From: Brachycybe producta
Taxonomy: Eukaryota; Arthropoda; Diplopoda; Playtdesmida; Andrognathidae
Direction: 5' to 3'
Assembly: GCA_036925085.1 (NCBI GenBank)
Contig: JAUPFP010000018.1
Span: 3,109,885 to 3,173,884, forward strand
Length of the DNA stretch: 64,000 nucleotides
In this document: piece after piece, positions 11,054 through 22,747 of the stretch
Numbering within the stretch: the stretch's first letter is position 1
Layout: the number at the start of each line of letters is the position of its first letter
The notes under the pieces: model-generated
Seen by the model: the letters and a program-made list of their open reading frames with translations, nothing else
What the model was told of the DNA's origin: nothing
Database searches by the model: none
Made by a program: the position numbers and the translations under genes

Positions 11054-11987
11054 TAGTGCTCGGATTTTTATGCAATATCAAAGCAAAAGTTTCTCAATCT
11101 GTGTGGCTCGAGTGCCAAATTGTGAAGTAACAATCCCATTTAGAGATCAACCAACAAGTATATGTTTTTTCAATCAAAAATACACTGGTTAGAGGCCAGA
11201 ACGTTCTAGTTGACAACAGATAGTAGCCAGACATATAGCCTCTAACAAGCATTTTTTTTTATTAAAAAAAGCATATTTAATATTGCAGTTGCTCTAACGA
11301 TGCTGATGATGATTACTTTACAATTGGCTCTAGGGTAGTGTTGGGCGATCCGTATCGATTTTTCGGAGTATCGATGTTTTCCTTCCGATTTTTTCGATTT
11401 TTGTATCGATTTTCGTTTTCCCGATTTTCCTATGGATCGATTTATTTTGGTCAAAATCGATTCTTTCGATCCAATGAAAAAATGAATGAATGAATAGGCC
11501 AATAGGTGAATAGGGCCGATAGTTCATATCGCAATGAAGTATTTGCCAACTGTAGCTACCTCTGTGCAATCAGAAGCAATATAATGAATGTGAAACGAAA
11601 CCGGCTTACGGGTAAACGACTTTCCAAACTATTATTTTTAAGCTCGTTGGGAAAAAAAATTTGGTTCTAAAATTGAGATCGCACGGATTAAAATGAAATG
11701 AAATTCAATGTTAAATTATATGCATTTTCAATACTTTTCACTGTTTTCAGTACATGTGCTAAAATGTTAGCAAAGATTTAGGTTTTTTGGTAAGTATAGT
11801 TAGTATACTTAACTATAAAAATCGATCCAAAAAATCGATTTTTTAGTACCGATTTTTGGATCGGATCGGTGCTTTGTGGATCGGATCCGATCGAAGAATC
11901 GATTTTTTGCTGTGGATCGCCCATCACTACTCTTGGGCCAGAAATTGAGAAACACTTGCTTGATATTGCATAAAAATCCGAGCTCTA
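11054..11987. mobile_element. hAT-like element carrying a nested second element
   Basis: TIRs TAGTGCTCGGATTTTTATGC / TAGAGCTCGGATTTTTATGC, followed on both sides by AATATCAA and TTTCTCAAT. Flanking 8-mers GTCATGAG (11046-11053) and GTCATGAC (11988-11995) form an 8-bp TSD with one mismatch, typical of hAT. A subterminal inverted block (GTTAGAGGCCAGAACG / TAGCCTCTAAC) is present. The second element at 11336-11929 sits inside. A partial copy is at 24678-24801. Confidence 0.8.
11336..11929. mobile_element. hAT-like MITE with TATCGAT-rich arms, nested
   Basis: TIRs TAGTGTTGGGCGATCC / TAGTGATGGGCGATCC, with CGATTTTT-rich subterminal arms. The flanks CTCTAGGG (11328-11335) and CTCTTGGG (11930-11937) are an 8-bp TSD with one mismatch. 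It interrupts the older element at 11054-11987 and is therefore younger. Confidence 0.85.
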
Positions 11988-11995
11988 GTCATGAC

Positions 11996-13022
11996 TCAAC
12001 TCAATGCTTGAAACATGAAATATAACATGAAATACTGAATAAAAACAAAATATTGGCCATAATGGTCTTTAAAACTTTTTTTTTATATATATATATATTT
12101 TTTGTTGTTTCGATTTTTTTTTTTTCGATTTTTCGATATACGATATTTTTTTAAATAAATATCGTAACGCATTTAAAAATCGAAATATCGACATTATCGA
12201 AAATTTTTGCTAGACATAAGCAAACAAGTGTATTGCAAACATTAGTCGGAGATATTGAACTGAATTTATTTCTAAACAAGTAGGATGTATAGACCTTTAT
12301 CGGAGGGCTTTAGAGCGAAAACAAACAAATCAAAAGTCTCATCTCGAAAACACCTTTTTTAGATTTTTGTTTTCTTGACAACCAAACAATTTTTCTTGTC
12401 CATCTATACAAAAAAAAAAACCTCCTAAATAAATAAATTTCTAGGGTCAATGACTAGTTTAGTCAAACAAAACACTGTTCTCGACGTTTTCTTTCTCTAA
12501 AAAGGCAACTTTAAACTCTTAATCTCAAAATAATCTTTAATCTTAGCTGCAGTCAATGACGTCAGCCAGCCATTCAACACAATACAATTTTAGAAGTTAA
12601 AATCTCTATATATAAAAGAGAGAGAGAAAAATATCTTGGCGTCAATTGTTTTTGTGCAAAATCTAATTCACACAACAACACACAAAAGAAAATCTCTTTC
12701 TATTTAAATTCCAACTACACTATCATTGTTCCAAATCTTTGATTTTTGCTCTTTTTTTCAGAAAAATCTTAATCTCAACAATGAATTAAAAAAAAAATTG
12801 AACCCAATTTAATCCTCTCGTTTTTCTAAACTTCTTAAAATTCCAAGAAGATTAAAGATGTAATTTTTTTGTTTGTTTCTCATGAAAATTGAAATCTCAA
12901 AACAACAACAAAAATAATTTAAATCATTTTTCTTAATTACAAAATCGAATAGAACAAAAAATTCTTTAATTGCTTTTTGAGTGAAAATGTGATAATTTAA
13001 AGAAGAAGAAAAAAACACCTAA
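11996..13022. other. Intronic DNA with a TATCGA palindromic scrap
   Basis: At about 12105-12205 CGATTTTTCGATATACGATA and its inverse resemble the arms of TATCGA-type hAT MITEs, without identifiable ends. The rest is low complexity, including a short GA run near 12620. Confidence 0.4.
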
Positions 13023-13024
13023 TA

Positions 13025-13302
13025 CCTTGTACACACATGAGTTAATTGAATTTAAATTAAATGTATTTAGGTGAATTATACGGAATCCAGTTAAGGACAT
13101 GAACCAAATAAAAATTAACTTTATTATTAATATTTTAAAATTGAAATACTAAATCAATATTTTGTCATCTGATTATATTTAAGTACTGACTCAATATTTT
13201 CAGGTTATTAACTGAATAAATTGAATTCGATATATTGTTTGTGTGTCCTTCACAGGGCTCTGTAGAACACGTTTATTATTTAAATATCAGGTGTGTACTA
13301 GG
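13025..13302 (+). mobile_element. TA-flanked MITE family H, copy 1
   Basis: Ends CCTTGTACACACATGAG and inverse CCTAGTACACACCTGAT, each bordered by TA (13023-13024 and 13303-13304), a Tc1/mariner-type target. The interior is shared with copies at 35.8 and 56.1 kb: GGAATCCAGTTAAGG, then an ATTAATATTTTA tract, then CACAGGGCTCTGTAGAACACG. Non-coding. Confidence 0.8.
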
Positions 13303-13304
13303 TA

Positions 13305-13802
13305 TAAGGCTTCCAGCATTTATTAAAGTATTGACAAACATAATGAATAAAAAACATTTATTAATTTTGTCTTGTTTGTAAATCAAAGCGGAATAGTTGT
13401 AAAGAAGAGGAGGGGGGATGCAATTAGGTGGAGGTGATGTCGAACAATTTTCACCCCTTTCCTTCCCATCGTCCTCTCTATTAAAAAAAACTCATCTTGT
13501 TAGTGGAAAAGAGACGACGGATAATCAGCGAAGCAAATTTGAACAATTACATTCTTTTTTTTTTTTTCACACCACATTGCTATCTTCTTCCTTACAACTA
13601 ACCCTCAGACCCTCCTCTCTCCCCTTCTATCCGGCATAATCGTAATATAGTCCACGCATTTAATTGGTGGAAACATTTCCTTCATATCCTCTCTCATCAG
13701 AATCATACTTTTTTTTCTTTTTCTCCAGCAGCATTTCCATGGACCACACCAAACTAATTAACTTCCATCCAACATAAATAAGAAAGTGGGGCAGGATCCA
13801 GA
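13305..13802. other. Intronic DNA, no feature
   Basis: Low-complexity AT/CT-rich sequence. Nothing recognised. Confidence 0.5.
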
Positions 13803-14066
13803 GGGTGTGGGGCATTTGCCCTAAAGACACTTGCCATTAAGCTATTTGCCCTAAAGAGACATTTGCTCTAAAACCATTTGTCCTAAAGGGGCATTTGCCC
13901 AAAAAGGACATTTGGCCTAATCAGTAGTGTAAATTTACGGCATTTGGCATTTTTTATGTCCCTGCAGCACGCAGAACCTATTTTACATGCTGCACCGAAA
14001 AACACTAAACAGTATGAAAAGAGAACAAAAAAGTGGTTTTTGGGCAAACCCTTTAGGGCCAACGGT
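13803..14066 (+). mobile_element. Satellite-bearing repeat N, copy 1
   Basis: Starts GGGTGTGGGGCATTTGCC and runs through about six degenerate units of the type CATTTGCCCTAAAGRGA (13816-13925). Then come TAATCAGTAGTG and a unique tail with GTATGAAAAGAGAACAAAAA. The same order is found inverted at 22748-23024, so this is one dispersed repeat with an internal degenerate array. No TIR or TSD is clear. Confidence 0.65.
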
Positions 14067-14566
14067 TTAAAAAGGGTCCCCCAAAAGCTAGATCAGATCC
14101 TGCATAAAGGTAAAGGCCATGAAATTAACAGATTTTTGTTCATCTTAGTTAAGTGGGTTTTAATTTAAGGCTAAGTAACATTTCACTCATGGGTAACAAG
14201 GGCAATAATTCCCTTTCCCCCCTTGTTGTCATGACTGCCGGGTGTTTTATGAGTCACCGAGTTGATGAACACACATCGCCTCTCTCTATATATATATCTC
14301 CTCTCCCCACCCCCCCCCCCCCCCCCGCGCCTCACCTCACCTCACCTCAATGAGAAAAATCATACATTTTCAATGGGGATGATGAGCAACACAGGAAATG
14401 ACATTCCGTCATCTTAATACTAATCCGACAGAAAAGAAATGCGATCGTTTTACTGATGGACAAATTGCAGAGTTACGGAAAGTACAGCCATATTAGTAGA
14501 GATATTAGAGAACATAAATATCAAAGCAATCAGCTATTTAAGCCAACTACTTACTGTCTTCCTCTG
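14067..14566. other. Intronic DNA with poly-C and CTCAC repeats
   Basis: A long C tract near 14303-14325 is followed by CCTCA repeats to about 14349. No gene. Confidence 0.5.
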
Positions 14567-14569
14567 TTA

Positions 14570-14986
14570 TGGCGCATTCACACTAGGCTGGTTGATGCTG
14601 GCTGGTTGTAGCCAGCTAGCAGCATAGTCTGAACTGCTACCAGCAGTGGCTTTCTCCAGCAGGCTAGTGATTTTAACAGCAGCTGGTGAAGTTGAACATG
14701 TCCCACTTTAGTAGCTACCAGCTGGTCATGTGACTCCCTTCCTGCTGCTGCCATCTAGTGTTAACCTTTTTGTTGCTAGTAGTGGCACTAGTGGTAGTTG
14801 AAACTCCACTGCTTGGGTTGGTTGGTTGTTAGATTGTGTTTTTGCAAGATGGTGATTGGATGACTTGCACTGCTAATACCAGCATTGACTGGACAAGTGT
14901 GAACCCAAAGCAGCTGCTGCTTGCTGTTGCTGCTAATAGCCAGCAGCAACCAGCGGCTTGTAAACCAGCCTAGTGTGACTGCCGCT
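14570..14986. mobile_element. TTA-target CTG-rich MITE family B, copy 1
   Basis: Starts TGGCGCATTCACACTAGGCT, ends GTGTGACTGCCGCT (inverse terminus). Flanked by TTA at 14567-14569 and 14987-14989, a 3-bp target as in PIF/Harbinger elements. The interior is rich in GCTGGTAGCAG/CAGCAGC. Frames are accidental. Confidence 0.85.
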
Positions 14987-14989
14987 TTA

Positions 14990-15430
14990 TGGCGCATTCA
15001 CACTAGGCTGGTTTACCAGCTGCTAGTTGATGCTGGCTGGTTGTAGCCAGCTAGCAGCATAGTCTGAACTGCTACCAGCAGCGGCTTTTTCCAGCAGGCT
15101 AGTGATTTTAACAGCAGCTGGTGAAGTTGAACATGTCCAACTTTAGCAGCTATCAGCTGGTCATGTGACTCCCTTCCTGCTGCTACCAGTGTGCAACCAG
15201 CTAGTGTGAACCCTTTGTCACTAGTAGTGGCACTAGTGGGCAGTTGAAACTCCACTGCTTGGGTTGATTGTTGTTAGATTGTGTTTTTGCAAGACGGTGA
15301 TTGGACGACTTGTGCTGCTAATATCGACAGTGACTAGACAAGTGTGAACCCAAAGTAGCCGCTGCTTGCTGTTGCTGCTAATAGCCAGCAGTAACCAGCA
15401 GCTTGTAAACCAGCCTAGTTTGTATCTGGT
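14990..15430. mobile_element. MITE family B, copy 2 (tandem neighbour)
   Basis: Same family and orientation, starting TGGCGCATTCACACTAGG right after the TTA that also closes copy 1. The right terminus reads GTAAACCAGCCTAG and then degrades. The two copies share one TTA. Confidence 0.8.
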
Positions 15431-15461
15431 AGGCATTAGTTAGCTTTTGCACTTTGCACTG

Positions 15462-15698
15462 AAACCAATGCAATTTGGAGAGGAACTGTGGGTCACTCAG
15501 TGACCTACATTTTTGACATTCTGGGTAGTGGGTGGCTGTGCCCCCCTAAAGACCCTCCGCAACAAGCTTAATTTAACCTAATTTCCAATATAAAAAAAAG
15601 TTCTGACGTGTAGGTCACTGAGTGACCTACAGTTCTGAAGTGTAGACCACACACACAGTGACCTACAGTATTAGTCTGTTCCCGACGTAATTTTAGTC
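15462..15698 (-). mobile_element. Palindrome-rich repeat R, copy 1
   Basis: Contains GGTCACTCAGTGACC and GGTCACTGAGTGACC palindromes, AACAAGCTTAATTT and a terminal CAGACTAATACTGTAGGTC (inverse). Collinear with the reverse complement of 47737-47988. Its left end near family B copy 2 is not clear. Confidence 0.65.
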
Positions 15699-15787
15699 TT
15701 TTTTACTGCTTGAAGATGACTAGTTTTAACTAGTTATTTCCCAAATTCGGTTTTTTGCTGCTGTAACGAAAATGAGTCTTCAATAGT

Positions 15788-15992
15788 ACAGGCAATTAGA
15801 AAACGGGACAAACAGAAGTTGGCTCCGCCATTTTTATGATGAAAGGCAACTTATAATTGGTTTGTTGTGTGGTTCGACGTTGAAAAGGGCGGAGCATGTG
15901 ACGTCAGACTACATAACCAACCAATTAGAAGTTGCGTTCGTTATAAAAAAGGGCGGGTCCAACTTCTGTTTGTTCCGTTTTCTAATTGCCCG
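15788..15992 (+). mobile_element. 9-bp-TSD MITE family A, copy 2
   Basis: Ends ACAGGCAATTAGAAAACGGG and inverse with TGCCCG. TTCAATAGT is repeated exactly at 15779-15787 and 15993-16001, a 9-bp TSD. The central block GGTTCGACGTTGAAAAGGG..CATGTGACGTCAGAC is in family-plus orientation. Confidence 0.9.
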
Positions 15993-16001
15993 TTCAATAG
16001 T

Positions 16002-16882
16002 TGCCCAACTGTTGGGATACAGATCATACAACTGAGCAACATCAATGCAATGTTGCTAGAAAATGCAAACGTTACTTATTCCTTTCATCATTTATTTGTA
16101 CTAAACAGAACACACATCCTACAAATTTAGTTTTGTTTAGCTAAAGTAACCATGAAGTAGCTTAAACTAAACAAAGTTTACAATAATAAGAATTATTGTT
16201 AGAAAATTCATTATCTAATTTCACAGTAGGCCTAATTTGAGCACTCACAACAATAAGTAACACAAATCCGAGTGTAAAGTTTGGTTCTTCTTAATAAGTT
16301 CTTTTAACAAAGCCACTTTTTCTTTCAACTTTAATTAACCCATGACAAAAGAAAGAACAAACTTAGTAATAACCCCATCATAAAACCATCAGCAAAAATC
16401 CACTTCCGCTTAAAATATCAATGAAATCAAGTGTGTATCCCCTTTTTTATTATCACGGTTATTAAAATGAGGGGAGGTTTGTGATGTTGAAAGAGAGGTA
16501 AAAAAAATATTAGAAAACTCAAACAATACCTGAATAGATTACCTAAACTCCCAACTTAAACAAGACGTTTAAGTCGTGAAGATATACAAATAAAACAAAT
16601 TAATATAAAAACTATACAAAATTGAGGGGAAGAGAAACTTCCCGTTTATAAAAGTAAGAAAATTCAAGATAATTTAGACAAGTGCCGGTAACACACATTG
16701 TGTGTGTGTGTAAGATGGAGGGGAGGGTAAAAGTAAATTATAATACTTTTTACATACATACAGAGTGGTCCAATAAATATGAGACAATTTTCTACACTCT
16801 AGCATATTATTTAATATTTAGCTAATTGTGTTGACAACAAGGTGGCTGGTTATTTTAGTTTGAAGAAAAAACAAATTAACAT
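16002..16882. other. Intronic DNA, no feature
   Basis: AT-rich. GTGTGTGT near 16700. No gene or repeat family recognised. Confidence 0.5.
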
Positions 16883-17145
16883 GGGTTTTTTGGTTTAAAC
16901 CTGGGTTTTTTGGTTTAAACCTGGTTTAAACCTGGGTTTTTTGGTTTAAACCTGGTTTAAACCTGGGTTTTTTGGTTTAAACCTGGTTTAAACCTGGGTT
17001 TTTTGGTTTAAACCTGGTTTAAACCTGGGTTTTTTTGGTTTAAACCTGGTTTAAACAAGGTTTTTTTGGTTTAAACCTGGTTTAAACAAGGTTTTTTGGT
17101 TTAAACAAGGTTTTTTGGTTTAAACAAGGTTTTTTGGTTTAAATA
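16883..17145. repeat. Minisatellite of TTTAAACC units
   Basis: Tandem array with a ~31-bp unit: GGTTTAAACCTGGTTTAAAC plus CTGGGTTTTTT. It degrades at the 3' side to shorter GGTTTAAACAAGGTTTTTT units. TTTAAA gives each unit an internal palindrome. One or two related units (GGTTTAAACATGGTTTAAAC) occur alone inside the hAT-like element near 45.06 kb. Confidence 0.9.
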
Positions 17146-17621
17146 GTGGTACAAATACTAATGCAATAGAAACATTAAAGTAATTAAACTAACCAGTTAA
17201 CCCAATCCATTTCGCAATTAACCGACGTGGACAGCAGTGATTAACAGAGACATAAAAACCTTCAGTTACAATATATAACTCGCACGACCTTTATGAGTCA
17301 CGGTATGACCTATGTAGTGAAGCATATTGTGGAAATGAAGTCTTAGTTTTGTTTGCATATTAAAACCAAATAGATTCAGTACAATTAAAAAAAAATCAGT
17401 TGTCTTTTGGTTAAAACCAAAGGTTTATTTTAAAAAACCAAGTGGTTAAAAGCACGTCACCTTGGTTAACAAGCCAGAAATATTCCAAAGGGGAAATTTT
17501 TTCCAAGGGTAGAAAGAAATAATTGTGAGAATGTTCCCCAAATATTTCTTCTTCCCATTGTTCAAAGTTTCAATCTTCATAATAATAAGAAAATGAAAGA
17601 GCCAATAATGCCATGGCATCA
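17146..17621. other. Intronic DNA, no feature
   Basis: AT-rich with a few GGTTAAAACC-like palindromes around 17390-17450. No gene. Confidence 0.45.
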
Positions 17622-17842
17622 CGGGACTGGCTCACTACAGCTACCTGGGTCGCTACAGCTACCAGGGTCAGTACAGCTACCAAAAATATAGTCCTTTTTT
17701 ATCCATACGTTCAGTTTAGGTTCAGCTAGGTTTCATTAGGTTCGGTTAGGTTAGGTTAGGTTTGTTTTGGTTAGGTTTGGGAAAAAGGGTTATATTTTTT
17801 TGGTAGCTATATTGACCCAGGTAGCTGTAGTGAGTCCGTCTC
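17622..17842 (+). mobile_element. TTAGG-containing inverted repeat O, copy 1
   Basis: Inverted ends built from repeated CACTACAGCTACC / GGTAGCTGTAGTG, with left outer GGGACTGGCTCACTACAG. The middle carries AGGTTCGGTTAGGTTAGGTT, an imperfect TTAGG-type array. An inverted copy is at 53361-53638. A further GGTAGCTGTAGTG lies just outside, at 17857-17871. Confidence 0.65.
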
Positions 17843-18705
17843 GCCGTTCTACCCTTGGTAGCTGTAGTGAACCACAACCAATTCCACAACATTGTATAAG
17901 ACTATTTCATTTATTGGGTCACCCTGCATATATAACTATATTATAAATATCATTTCTTTGCCCTCTCTCCCTCTCACTCCACCCCCACACTATTCACTCC
18001 ATCCATCAACATAAAACTTTTTTTTTTCAAAAAAAATAAAATAAAATAAAGGAATATTAAAAACAATTTGGATGACAAATTATGGGGCAAGATGGAGAAA
18101 TAAAACACTCCAGGGTTACATTATTATAAAAATAAATAAAACATTATTTTTATCCATAGGTATACAAAGTGAAATTACACAATAGAAAAAGTATAGGCTT
18201 AATAACTTGAAAGCCCCTCAAGGTGCCAAGCAGCCACTATTAAATCATCTTAAGTTGTAGGTTTTCACATATGTTAATAGCCTAACCGTAAAGGTACGTA
18301 CGTGGTTAACTTTTGAATTTCAAAGTCACTATAAAACGTTATTTATATATTTATAACGTAAACCAACACTAAAGAAAAGAGCCAAGGGTTGGGTCCCCAC
18401 TGGGTGTCTTATATATTCTTATTATATCAAGATTTGCCACTGACGCCCCCGTGTTTCCATGTGTAATATATATATGCCCAACCGACATCCAATGATAATT
18501 TTGATGGAATGATCTATCCATCAATTAGAGAGAGAGAGAGAGAGAGAAACATGCCAGCAAAAAAAAAACAACGAGAAAGTTACAACACAGAAGATCATCA
18601 TAAGACCTAATGTGTTTTCTCTCCATTGTTCATATTATTTGACACCCTCACTTATTTACTCCTACGCAAAATAAGACTTAAATTGGCAATTTTCAAAGCA
18701 AAATC

Positions 18706-18744
<39 letters not shown>

Positions 18745-19124
18745 AGTATGAGTCATAACACCATAAAATCGTTACCAATTGGAGCAAATATACAGTGCAT
18801 CATTTCCATTCCATTCCATTCCATTCCATACAAATTTCAAATGAAGAAAGAAGATGATAACTTAAGCCTTCATTGCTTGTCTCATATTGCCTTTATACTT
18901 TAATGACGATGTTTTTATTGGATTAAAAATACGGAGAGGGAAAATTAATTTTGAACAGGTCAAACCGTCTATGGTTTAAAGAAAAGAGGCTTAAAAACAT
19001 CAAACAAAGAGGGTATAAGAAGCTCAAAGCAAATGCTAACCTCCTCCAACTTAAAATTCCTCATCATCCGTTTTGAAGTGAAAGAAATCAACTTGAAATG
19101 GAACAACACCAGCTTTACGCCTTT
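17843..19124. other. Intronic DNA with GA and TTCCA microsatellites
   Basis: (GA)n at about 18529-18547 and 18703-18739, and CATTC/TTCCA repeats at 18803-18829. No gene. Confidence 0.55.
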
Positions 19125-19305
19125 TTTCCATTGGGGTGAAAAACTATAACTTTTTGTGAAAATTTCAACCAGTGAAAAATAGAAAACACGTGCCCCCCCC
19201 CCCCCCGGCCTATTCACTATCATAGGCAAAAGGTCACGATGGTTCAATTTTTTACCAGTTGAAATTTTCAAAAAAAAAAGTTCAAAATTTTTCACCCAAT
19301 GGAAA
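19125..19305. repeat. Inverted repeat with ~58-bp arms
   Basis: 19125-19183 (CCATTGGGGTGAAAAACT...CAACCAGTG) is closely complementary to 19246-19305 (ACCAGTTGAAATTTTC...CACCCAATGG). A poly-C run lies in the loop. Probably a small fold-back element without a recognised TSD. Confidence 0.65.
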
Positions 19306-19470
19306 CAAGACCTAAGGTCCAAATTCAAGAAGAAAACGTCACACTTGAACTTAAAGGTCTCAAACACAGAGAACTCAACAACAAAAACAGGTTTTTCTGT
19401 GTTTGTAACTCTGTTCCGATACTTAAGTTGAAGTGTTTAGTTTTCTTTTTGAATTTCAGCCTTAGACTTA
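19306..19470. repeat. Second fold-back directly adjoining
   Basis: GACCTAAGGTCCAAATTCAA and GAAGAAAAC..CACTTGAACTTAA on the left match in inverse AAGTCTAAGGCTGAAATTCA on the right. It abuts family B copy 3. Confidence 0.55.
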
Positions 19471-19891
19471 AGGCGCATTCACACTAGGCTGGTTTACAAG
19501 CCACTGGTTGCTGCTGGCTATTAGCAGCAGCAGCTGCTTTGGGTTCACACTTGTCCAGTCACTGCTGGTATTAGCAGCACAAGTCATCCAATCACCGTCT
19601 TACAAAAACACAAAATCTAACAACCAACCCACCCAAGTAGCGCAGTTTCAACTACCCACTAGTGTCACTACTAGCGACAAAGGGTTCACACTAGCTGGTA
19701 GCACACTGGTAGCAGCAGGAAGGGAATCACATGACCAGCTTAGCTGGTAGCTGCTAACGTTGGACATGTTCAACTTGCCACTGTTAAAATCACTAGCCTG
19801 CTGGAGAAAACAGCTGCTGGTAGCAGTTCACACTATGCTGCTAGCTGGCAACAACCAGCAACTGGTAAACCAGCCTAGTGTGAATGCGCCA
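19471..19891. mobile_element. MITE family B, copy 3
   Basis: Starts AGGCGCATTCACACTAGGCT, ends AGCCTAGTGTGAATGCGCCA. TTA flanks at 19468-19470 and 19892-19894. The complete ends make it the best reference copy in the window for judging the broken copies. Confidence 0.85.
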
Positions 19892-19981
19892 TTAATGTAA
19901 ACTAGCTCATGTTCAATTCAAATCACCTAGTCTTTCTTAAGTATTGCTTAGTTTAGCAGTAGCACTTGCCAGCCTACCAGG

Positions 19982-20151
19982 CAGGGCTGGATTAAGCCAA
20001 GAAGGGCCATCTTGGTAATTGGACCCCTTCACCTAATAAATTAAGGCTATAAAATGCAAATAACATTTACAAACGTGTTTACACGGGCACCAAGGAGCAC
20101 CGGGCCCCTAGGCTTTCAGCCTACTTAGCATAATGGATAATTCGGGCCCTG
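19982..20151. mobile_element. hAT-like MITE (CAGGGCTGGATTA)
   Basis: Ends CAGGGCTGGATTAAGCC and inverse CAGGGCCCGAATTATCC. 8-bp flanks CTACCAGG and TTGCCAGG match at 6 of 8 positions. A related terminus (AAAGTGTTAATCCGGGCCTG) is at about 52870-52898. Confidence 0.65.
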
Positions 20152-20159
20152 TTGCCAGG

Positions 20160-21699
20160 TCTATTGCACGTTTATATATCACACAATATCAATGAGTCAC
20201 CGTGTCAAGAACTTTGATAAAATCTAAAACAACAAAAACTCATAAAAATTCTTGGAAAGCTAACTAAGGAAACCACTTCTGTGTCATCATGGCGAAAAAA
20301 TGTAATCCTCATCAATTTGTATCAGAAGAAGCTACACAAAATAGTAAGAACACAAGAGATGATGATCTTCCATTGAGTCCATTCCATTGTTCAGTGAGTA
20401 TGAAAGACTGAACGCAAAAGAATCTTATCTGTTTTCCCCCAGAAGCTATTTTTTTTTCCATAGAAATCATAGCCATCCCCACACAACAAGAAAACGAAAA
20501 CAAGTAGAAAAGTGTCTGGCAAAAGAGTGTGATGAGGTCATGGCCCCAATCTTCGATCACTTTACCAAACACCGAAAAGGCCAGAACCCACAGAAACAAT
20601 TCATACACGCATACTTGTATATAGGTCATAGCAATTTGTATTGACACAACCTAAAACCTGAGCCTGAAAAGCTTTCAAGGTATTGATAACTATAAGCTGA
20701 CAGTTGTTGTTCGCTCTTTTAATGTGTGACGTCAATTGGGTCTTTCAAACACAAAAATATGTCGTGTCACCTTTGTCCGATCACAATTACCAGAATCTTT
20801 AGTCTCACATCTCTTGATGCAAATGCTGACAAGTAGAATTGATTTGATTGTCGACTTGGTAAGCAAAGTTATCAAGCTGTTGAGCAAATTGACAAAAGTT
20901 GAAAATTTTGGTCACAGTAGGACTTAGGCCAGAACTTGGGCCAAAAATCAGAAAAGTTCTGGAATTCTATTCCAGACCTGCAACAGCAAACGGTCCGCGG
21001 GCTGTATTTGGCCATTCGGGTCTCGCTATGTGGCCCGCAACGAATTTTGGAAATAATTGCATAATGTTATTTGTAATTTTTTTTAAAAAAAATTAGTGCT
21101 GTATGTCAAAGTTGAAAGTTAAATGTCATTGATAAGGAATTCCTTGAAGGGATTCCATGAACAAATTTACTGAAATACATAACATGTTTCGGCAAAGCCT
21201 GTGGGCGCCCACAGATAGTGGCATGGGAGCTTTTGTCATAAAGAACTTGCCCAACTTCCAATAAAAATAGGCAAATTATTTCTGTTTAATTATTTCTTAA
21301 TCAATAAAGTATCACCCTCCAAAACTTACACTTGCGGACCGTGTCGGATTTTTTGGGGGATAACTCCGTCCTCACCCATAACCGAGTTATGCAGGCCTGT
21401 TTCATTCAAAAACTCCTCGAAACCAACCCACAAATTAAGACAGCCCAGTCACCGCACCACCCAACATTCTTCCCAATTCTAAACATCAATCAAAAATGTC
21501 ATGTTTTCAACATGAACTAAAGAAACAAAAAAAACTTTTGATTTAGTAATGTTTACTTAACACTTGCCATATGGAAAACAACTTTGAAAACAAATGAGCA
21601 GAATGTTCAAAAGAACAGACACAGTAGCAACTTGCAAAAGAAAAAAACCCAATAATGAAAAAAAAAAAAACTTATTTTCATTCAACTCACATAATAAGT
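20160..21699. other. Mostly single-copy intronic DNA
   Basis: Apart from the short frame at 20289, contains a hAT-terminus-like scrap GGTCCGCGGGCTGTATTTGG at about 20992 and a GCGGACCGTGTCGG scrap near 21335. No gene. Confidence 0.4.
20289..20411 (+). CDS. Short unassigned open frame with good start context
   Basis: ATCATCATGGCG opens a 40-residue frame (MAKKCNPHQFVSEEATQNSK...). A donor-like GTGAGT follows CATTGTTCA near 20391, so it could be a small first exon of an unknown gene. No homology recognised and no partner exon seen. Chance is the default explanation. Confidence 0.12.
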   Translation: MAKKCNPHQFVSEEATQNSKNTRDDDLPLSPFHCSVSMKD

Positions 21700-22085
21700 T
21701 TAAGAGGCTGCTACACATCGCAAAACACACATCTCTGCTAGATTTTGTGGTTTTTTAAAATTACTTTTACGTATTTTTATGAGCATTTTTAATGGATGTT
21801 TTTTTCTTATTTTGAAATAGTTTTATTTTAAAATAGAACCGCACTTAGCAATTTTTTTGTCATTCTATCACTCGATCAGCATATATTTAAGGTGCACACA
21901 TTGCACTTTGAAAACTTAATATTAGACAATTTTATATATGAAAAATAAACATATTGCCGCGACTTTGTGTATTTTAAAAAATAACACTTTTTCTTTAACA
22001 TTATGTCTATGGGTTCAATAGCAAAAACGATGCTAGCGCTCTTTGCGGAGATTTATCAAAGTTATTTTGTGATGTAACCTCTTAA
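21700..22085. mobile_element. TTAA fold-back family, copy 4 (left arm deleted)
   Basis: TTAA at 21700-21703 and 22082-22085. The left terminus GAGGCTGCTACACATCGC jumps directly to the loop region (TTTTGTGGTTTTTTAAAATTA), while the right arm is complete to GTGATGTAACCTC. The intact TTAA flanks show that the deletion was internal. Confidence 0.85.
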
Positions 22086-22747
22086 CCCAGTCTTTATGGC
22101 CAGTGGTCACTTAATAAAATGTAGAGTAAATTTAAACCGCTCAAGACAGGGAGACAAACACTTGGCCAAAAAAGTTACTACTGGTACTAAAAATGTGTGT
22201 ACAAATAAATTTCAAACAACTATTTTGTATACATGTACATGTATATTAAACTGTTGATATTTTCAGGGTTTATTTTTCAAGTTTTATTTAATTCCTTTCT
22301 GAAAAATAAAACAGCCGTTATCTGGTAACCATCAAAAAAAAAACATGGGGGTTTCTGGACTAGTGTGAAATAACACTTTCCGTATTTTATCGTCAGAATT
22401 TCAGCTTCTAGTAGGCAGCCCCGGATAGCACCCCAAACTCAATTTCTCAGCCCCCTGCCCCCCCACACACACCTCCTCTACTAGAGCTTACAAAACTGTT
22501 AAAATTGTAATGTCTGACTGGGAAAACTCAAACACAACACACAACAGGAAACCTGTCATTGAAACGAAACAGACTTTAGGGATTGATTACATGTGTACTT
22601 GTTTCTAGTTAGAAGAAGTCTTTATATAAATGGAAACAGTTAAAAAGCTCCCTTTCACACCAGTAACTTCCGATGTAATGAAACAGTGTTATTCTATTTT
22701 CAATCAGACTTTGTAAGTTGCCACAAGAACCATTTAGTAAACTTCCA
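22086..22747. other. Intronic DNA, no feature
   Basis: Nothing recognised. A CCCC-rich stretch lies near 22440-22470. Confidence 0.5.

Noticed and set aside
18969-19367. Minus-strand 132-codon frame
   Set aside because: Spans an inverted repeat and a poly-C tract. No coherent protein.
20312-20647. Opposed plus and minus frames of 85-111 codons
   Set aside because: Mutual shadows with no recognised motifs.
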